A DNA stretch of 50,395 bases from Carex sylvatica (taxonomy: Eukaryota > Streptophyta > Magnoliopsida > Poales > Cyperaceae): the NCBI GenBank assembly GCA_964058845.1, contig CAXKVR010000484.1, positions 1 to 50,395 of the forward strand. The letters run 5' to 3'. Below the pieces are notes generated by a model. The model was not told where the DNA came from and did no database searches. It saw only the letters and a program-made list of their open reading frames with translations. The translations under genes were made by a program, and so were the position numbers. Of this stretch, positions 46,301-50,395 are shown one piece after another. Position 1 is the first letter of the stretch, and every line of letters begins with the position of its first letter.

Positions 46301-47186
46301 CTTAATGGGTTTAGATTAAAACTGGTAAGCCACGAACGTAGGAGACCTATTTAATCTAGATACGGTGCGAAGCCACGAAAGTGGATAAACATTTACCTTA
46401 GGATAACACTCCCTCAACAATTACTACTCAAATATTAGAAAAAACAATTAGAAATACATAATTAAAAGTATCATAGTGAAACCATAACCCTAAATATTCA
46501 TTTTCTCTGATTTCTCTCATCATTTACTGTTTCTGGAATTCAATCTGCATTCTGTTAATTTAAGTTGCATTCAGATAATTTGTCCTGCATTCAGGCTGAG
46601 GTTTTGGAATTCAGTCTGCATTAGTTTACAATTCATCCTGTATTTAGTTAATTCATCCTGCATTTTTAGAATTCAGTTTATATTGTTCCAAAAATCACTC
46701 AATATTTGATTGTCTAGATTATTGAAAACTGGTAAACCAGTACTTACAATACCTCTATGTGGTTCGATACCCAAATTACTAAACGATAAGGTCGTGCGCT
46801 TGCGATCGAATTGTATTGGAATTAGGGATTAAATTATTAAGCTGTCAAAATTACATCAATGGGCTGGAGAGGTGGCTTGAACCGACTCCGCAAAATACTG
46901 GAAACTATGCTCCACAATTCCCTCTGCAATATAAGGTTCTCCATGGAGAACCCATTTTTCATAACATGTGCGAAATCCGTATTTCAGCAGGTGCTCACTC
47001 ACATTATTGTAAACCAAATGCTTTGAGTTGTCGCATTACATACATGGACAAAGAATATATGCAAAGCCACAGTACTATGTGAAAGCCCTCGGGTCAGATA
47101 ATGCATGATTAAGGAATTGTCTCACACCACTGACAAATTATAACATAGTTCTAATTTTCGTACATCCATGATCGGTCTGTCGCCAT
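43324..47186 (-). pseudogene. CACTA transposase pseudogene, unit 3 (split by a solo LTR)
   Basis: Same order again. The first ~320 bp (46864-47186, transposase-associated domain) are separated from the rest (43324-45299) by a solo LTR. The core is the best preserved of the three: 43996-44424 is open for 142 codons with IDELMVLWNDEFNTYDCSTK, YGDLSGWCTKGKLACPYCGA and FDCTRCFLPSHHHFRG. DUF4218 follows in two frames (43500-43727 and 43263-43499), split by a stop where unit 2 reads Gln. The shared frameshifts are present. Confidence 0.85.
45300..46858 (+). mobile_element. solo LTR, 1559 bp, probably Ty3/gypsy
   Basis: Begins TGATG and ends CATCA, with the perfect 5-bp duplication ATGGG on both sides (45295-45299 and 46859-46863). 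Sibling units read through the site uninterrupted (AGAATGGGTTGGAGAGG). No internal coding region or second LTR is present, so this is what remains after LTR-LTR recombination. The 3' end contains CTCTATGTGGTTCGATACC and GTGCGCTTGCGAT, similar in kind to the ends of large gypsy LTRs (Tat/Athila type); the lineage is an inference. At 46550-46680 words like ATTCAGTCTGCATT and AATTCATCCTGCATTT repeat loosely. Confidence 0.85.
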
Positions 47187-47370
47187 TGGGAGACTCAGTA
47201 AGCCTGAAAGAATTAAATAATCTGGACGATCAATATGTGTAGATTTGGAAAACTGGTCACAAATAATTAAACAAGTGCGGTCATGAATTGAAAAATGGTG
47301 CAAGTGTAGACATAATTAGACAATAATTTATTCAAATTGAAATCCACATTAAAACATTTACTTGAAGTAA

Positions 47371-48900
47371 TGTGGAATCAAGTTTCTGATATTAGTTAAG
47401 GGGTAAAATGCAAGATTTAAAAGAAGAACATATCAAAAAATAAATGACAAGATGGTAAAATGAGTCTAAGCCAATTTTTTTTCATAATTAAACCAACATT
47501 CATATATATATATATATTTTTTTTAAAAGGCTGAATAGCCATTTCATTACCATGAAACTTAGAAGTCTTACAAAACAGTCATTAGAAGAAGGAAAAAAAA
47601 AAAAAACACAAAACACCAGTACTGGAATGTGCCTATTGCACCAAAAGTCCAACATTCATATTTTAAAGCATCATTCTATTAAATCATGCGTGATAGCTTA
47701 GGTGGTGTTTAGTTGTGATCTAAGACTAATGAGGCATGCACGCTTTAAACAGTTATACATTACTAAATTGATTTTGATTTGGACATTACTTCAAACACTT
47801 TGAGGGCATTTTCATTTGTTCAATCCCCCAAAATTATATATTAATCAAATCAAATTCCAATTGACTAAGAACAAATACAATGCAATATCGATCAATGAGA
47901 TTAACAACATGATAACAAGAATAAAAAGGAAATGCATACCAAAACAATGTCATGAAAACTGCAGGAGAGCAATGCCGAACGTAAATCACCGCCACGAAAG
48001 TTCGGACCTAAAAATAAAGATGATACATTAAATACATTCAATTAACTGTTCCACTTTAGATCTATAACATAGGACACGATATTAGTATTATTTTTATTTA
48101 ACATATATTACCATATAATCTATAGTATTTGTGAACTTGGGAGACAATTATATCTTTTCTTAGAAAACCAAAAAATTAAGGAATTCTGCAGCTTTAAATA
48201 TAACTCTTAAAATAATATTTTAGTATGGGAAGGATTTAATTAATGTCTTCATTTTCATTGTCACTACTGTACTTTTTATTTATAGAAGTTTAATAAATTA
48301 AATACTAAAATTCAGATATAAAAAAAAAATAACCTAGACCACTTTTTCTTTACACAAGTAAAATTTGTTTTAACTTTTTAATAAAATTTCAACAAGCATA
48401 TTGAGTTTAATTTATGAATCTCTATTTTTTTATTATTAGAAAATCTTAAATATAGGCATAAACATAAAATTATTAAAACTTTAGGCTCGTCATTTAGATA
48501 CGAGTACCAAAAATGCAACAACTTTGTATTTTATACAGATACCTGATTTTAAAATAAAGACTTTTCATTAAGGCTGAAATTAATGTTGTTTAGATTTTTT
48601 TGATAAATATATATTTATCTGATAAAATATTTATTAAGTCTGGTGATGAGATATACCTAATACCTATGCTTGTGTAGTTTCTAAAATATCTGATTCTTCA
48701 AGTAGATAGCACTCAGAATCGTATGTTTTAAATTTCAAAGTTAACTGTTTAGACACTATCCGTACATCAATCAAAGGATTCACATGCTGTCTTTTAGTCA
48801 TATACTGAGCGATACGGATTTGAGTACCGGGCCCCTAACCCTAAATCGGTGAAAATTGAGATTTAAAAAAAAAAAAAAAAAGGGGTGAAAACATTGAAGT
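47371..48900. other. intergenic DNA, no gene seen
   Basis: AT-rich sequence between the array and the MITE cluster. At about 47515-47610 a T-run followed by AAAAGGCTGAATAGCCATTT and TCTTACAAAACAG resembles the 3' tail of another L1-type element on the minus strand (weak). A poly-A tract lies at 48865-48880. Confidence 0.45.
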
Positions 48901-49025
48901 CGTCGTACGGGGAAATAAATCTGCTACGATCCTTTTGACCCTACGATTCTAAATCCAACCTTTTATTTGTTTTGAAATTCGTGCATAAAAACTTTTATGG
49001 AGATTCGTACCACCCAATAAAATAA

Positions 49026-49186
49026 GGGCGTGTTCGACGGACGGAGTGGAATGAAAATGGAAACGGAATTACAAAATTTTTGAACTAAAAATTACTGTTC
49101 ACATGAAAAAAAAAAAAAAATTCAGTCTAAGTGAATTTTTTTTTCTCACGTAAACAGTAATTTTTTTGCTACCGCCGAACAGGCCC
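49026..49186. mobile_element. Tourist-like MITE, 161 bp
   Basis: The tips are GGGCGTGTTCGACGG and, reading inward from the right, GGGCCTGTTCGGCGG. TAA duplications flank both ends (49023-49025 and 49187-49189). The tip sequence and 3-bp duplication fit the PIF/Harbinger (Tourist) group. The inside contains mirrored AAATTACTGTTCAC/GTAAACAGTAATTT blocks. Confidence 0.8.
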
Positions 49187-49194
49187 TAAGAGTG

Positions 49195-49362
49195 CATATC
49201 CTCTGAGATATCTCAACTTTTGCGTGATCGACGTGTCAGTGCCTATTCGGAGGTGATGTAGGGGGTCAGTATTATGTGTGCTTTGAGATTCGTGCAGAGT
49301 GTATTTAAACGGTTGAGATTTTCATAAAGTAACGCAAAGTTTGAGATATCTCAGAGGATATG
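49195..49362. repeat. inverted repeat, 168 bp
   Basis: Arms of 30 bp (49195-49224 and 49333-49362) pair almost perfectly; each contains the palindrome GAGATATCTC beside CCTCT or AGAGG. It is probably another MITE or an inner part of the surrounding foldback element. Confidence 0.7.
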
Positions 49363-49486
49363 AATTCATAAAATAAAAGGTTGGATTTAGAATCGTAGGA
49401 CCCTACAATCCTAAGGATCGTAGCAGGTTTATTTTCAGTCATACGGAGACGAATACATACCCTTAAAATTTTATGATTAAAATAAT

Positions 49487-49497
49487 TCCAACGGCTG
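49487..49497 (+). promoter_or_regulatory. MSA-like element, distal copy
   Basis: TCCAACGGCTG matches 10 of 11 positions of the plant mitosis-specific activator consensus YCYAACGGYYA, the binding site of three-repeat MYB proteins that drive G2/M transcription. Confidence 0.55.
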
Positions 49498-49506
49498 TAA
49501 GAAGAC

Positions 49507-49724
49507 GAATGCGTATCCTCTGCATTAACTCAAAAAGGAATCTTTTGAGTTAACGAATATTAACCGTCTGATTTTAAACGGAGCCAATCCGACTCCTGCT
49601 TATGATTTAGGGCTCTTTAATATTAGCGTGAATCTAGTATACACGAATCTTAAAATAAATCGAATGATCAGGATTTATTAACTCAAAAGATTCCCTTTTG
49701 AGTTAATGCAGAGGATACGAATTC
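49507..49724. mobile_element. MITE, 218 bp, 10-bp target duplication
   Basis: The tips read GAATGCGTATCCTCTGCATT and, inward from the right, GAATTCGTATCCTCTGCATT, continuing AACTCAAAA on both sides. A perfect 10-bp repeat GTAAGAAGAC flanks it (49497-49506 and 49725-49734), typical in length for Mutator-like insertion. A half copy of the family lies at about 3690-3792. Confidence 0.85.
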
Positions 49725-49756
49725 GTAAGAAGACGCGGACGAACGGGGCACATGGT

Positions 49757-49767
49757 TCCAACGGCTA
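49757..49767 (+). promoter_or_regulatory. MSA element, proximal copy
   Basis: TCCAACGGCTA matches all 11 positions of the consensus YCYAACGGYYA. It lies about 90 bp upstream of the TATA box at 49857, a normal promoter position. A further AACGG core occurs at 49742-49746. Confidence 0.7.
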
Positions 49768-49856
49768 TTACGAGCGGCTGTTAAATAGTTCCGCCGGATC
49801 AACATATAAGAAGTAAACCGTCTACGTGTCAGAAAATATTGGTTCTTTACGAGGGG

Positions 49857-49864
49857 TATATAAT
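49857..49864 (+). promoter_or_regulatory. TATA box of the right-edge gene
   Basis: TATATAAT about 200 bp upstream of the ATG at 50069. The leader after it is pyrimidine-rich (CTCTCCAATC and similar). Confidence 0.55.
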
Positions 49865-50068
49865 ACTTGATATCCTGTACCGCGGGATACAGCACAAACA
49901 CCCTTTTTATTTGAATCGAATTGGATTAAAGGGCTCTCCCTGTTCATACGTTCTCCAATTCAAATTTCAAGACACGCTCCCTCTCCAATCTATTTTTCTC
50001 TGCCACTCGAATTTCGTTCATTCTCTTCGTGTAAACATTGAACCAGTTAGATCTGAGTAAATAAAGAA

Positions 50069-50335
50069 ATGGAGGTACTAAGAACGCTTAGTCCGGTGGC
50101 TGCTGCCGGGAGATCGGCACTCAAGGTCAAGTCTCTCTCCATGGAAGCATCTAGATCCAATGACCAAGAGAACACGCCTCCTCTCAGTCCGAACCTCAAA
50201 TTAAGCACCACTAGTTCTCCTAGAAAGGCCACTACACCTAGTCGTCTCTCTAAATCCCCTCAGAAATCACAAAGTACTCAGAGCCAAGTAGCCTCCAGAG
50301 GTCTACCCGTTTCTGACACCGATGCTTCAGTCAAG
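50069..50335 (+). CDS. first coding exon of a probable mitotic (kinesin-like) gene, partial
   Basis: The ATG at 50069 opens a frame of 89 codons ending at a consensus splice donor (GTCAAG/GTTATC at 50335/50336). The encoded N-terminus is low-complexity, Ser/Thr/Pro rich, with several Ser-Pro sites (TLSPVA, PPLSPN, SSPRK, SKSP) in the style of CDK targets, plus an acidic-to-Pro segment QENTPP. The last residues (DTDASVK) are what commonly precede the first strand of a kinesin motor (VKV.VRIRP), so a phragmoplast or mitotic kinesin, for example the KIN-12 or KIN-10 type, is my best guess; the motor itself is outside the window. MSA elements in the promoter support a G2/M role. If the intron were read through, the frame would continue to a stop at 50395. 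Confidence 0.6.
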
Positions 50336-50395
50336 GTTATCTTCACTTCTTTCTTCTTCTTTTTTTCAATTTCCTCCATGTATGCTTCGTTTTAA

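Larger units (their letters stand above)
33538..47370 (-). repeat. tandem array: three 2.96-kb units of a dead CACTA transposase
   Basis: The same segment repeats head to tail. The landmark AAGAATTAAATAAT occurs at 33541, 36504, 42676 and 47208. After removing the 3213 bp (element plus duplication) of the CACTA in unit 2 and the 1564 bp of the solo LTR in unit 3, the periods are 2963, 2959 and 2968 bp. Each unit reads, on the minus strand, transposase-associated domain, transposase, DUF4218 domain, a splice donor, then about 530 bp of non-coding DNA that abuts the next unit's start. A fourth spacer begins at 47208, but homology stops near 47365. The two outer spacers share variants (TTGGAAAACTG.TCAC; AAAAATGGTGCAAG) that the inner spacers lack (TTGAGACACTGGTCA; AAAAAACATGCAAG). 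Confidence 0.9.
48901..49452. mobile_element. large inverted repeat with nested MITEs, about 550 bp
   Basis: The outer arms (about 48901-48982 and 49363-49452) pair along CTGCTACGATCC, CCTACGATTCTAAATCCAACC-type sequence and TTTTATTT. The interior holds a Tourist-like MITE (49026-49186) and a second inverted repeat (49195-49362). No flanking duplication was assigned to the outer unit. Confidence 0.7.

Overview
The window looks like nuclear DNA of a flowering plant. It is AT-rich, its genes are intron-split and far apart (I place three likely host genes in 50 kb), and most of the rest is plant-type transposable elements. I cannot name the species.

Host genes. (1) A small minus-strand gene at 1675-1998 encodes a 107-residue protein I do not recognise; it has a TATA box at the expected distance. 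(2) A GRAS transcription factor of the PAT1 branch lies at 17918-19426 (+). Its CDS is a single exon, preceded by a TATA box and a 5'-UTR intron of about 650 bp. (3) The first coding exon of a gene that runs off the right edge lies at 50069-50335 (+). Its promoter carries sites matching the plant G2/M (MSA) consensus, and its protein is Ser/Thr-Pro rich and ends like the entry to a kinesin motor domain, so a mitotic gene is likely. A gene-like minus-strand fragment at 26643-26920 is broken by a copia insertion.

Layout. 1-15 kb: intergenic DNA with many MITEs and foldback elements (2759-3180, 6489-6913, 12982-13198, 13533-13796) and a decayed non-autonomous hAT (9419-10299). 15.5-19.5 kb: a 1-kb foldback element, then the GRAS gene with a 120-bp hairpin MITE in its 5'-UTR intron. 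21.6-26.6 kb: a structurally complete but mutated Ty1/copia retrotransposon on the minus strand, with 149-bp LTRs, PBS, PPT and a GTTCT target duplication. 28-29.5 kb: an LTR-like remnant and one CACTA terminus. 29.8-33.5 kb: a 5'-truncated L1-type LINE (minus).

33.5-47.4 kb: a head-to-tail array of three copies of an approximately 2.96-kb segment holding a dead CACTA (En/Spm-type) transposase, plus a partial fourth spacer. Unit 2 is interrupted by a 3210-bp non-autonomous CACTA with a TTT target duplication, which itself carries a PPR-like fragment. Unit 3 is interrupted by a 1559-bp solo LTR with an ATGGG duplication. With both insertions subtracted, the three periods are 2963, 2959 and 2968 bp. 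The units share the same frameshifts, so the sequence was already dead when it was amplified.

48.9-50.0 kb: the promoter of the right-edge gene is built from stacked MITEs. One of them, with a 10-bp target duplication, has pushed apart two MSA-like sites that would otherwise be about 42 bp apart. The strongest items for follow-up are the amplified dead transposase array, the MITE that splits the MSA pair, and the hairpin MITE in the GRAS 5'-UTR intron.
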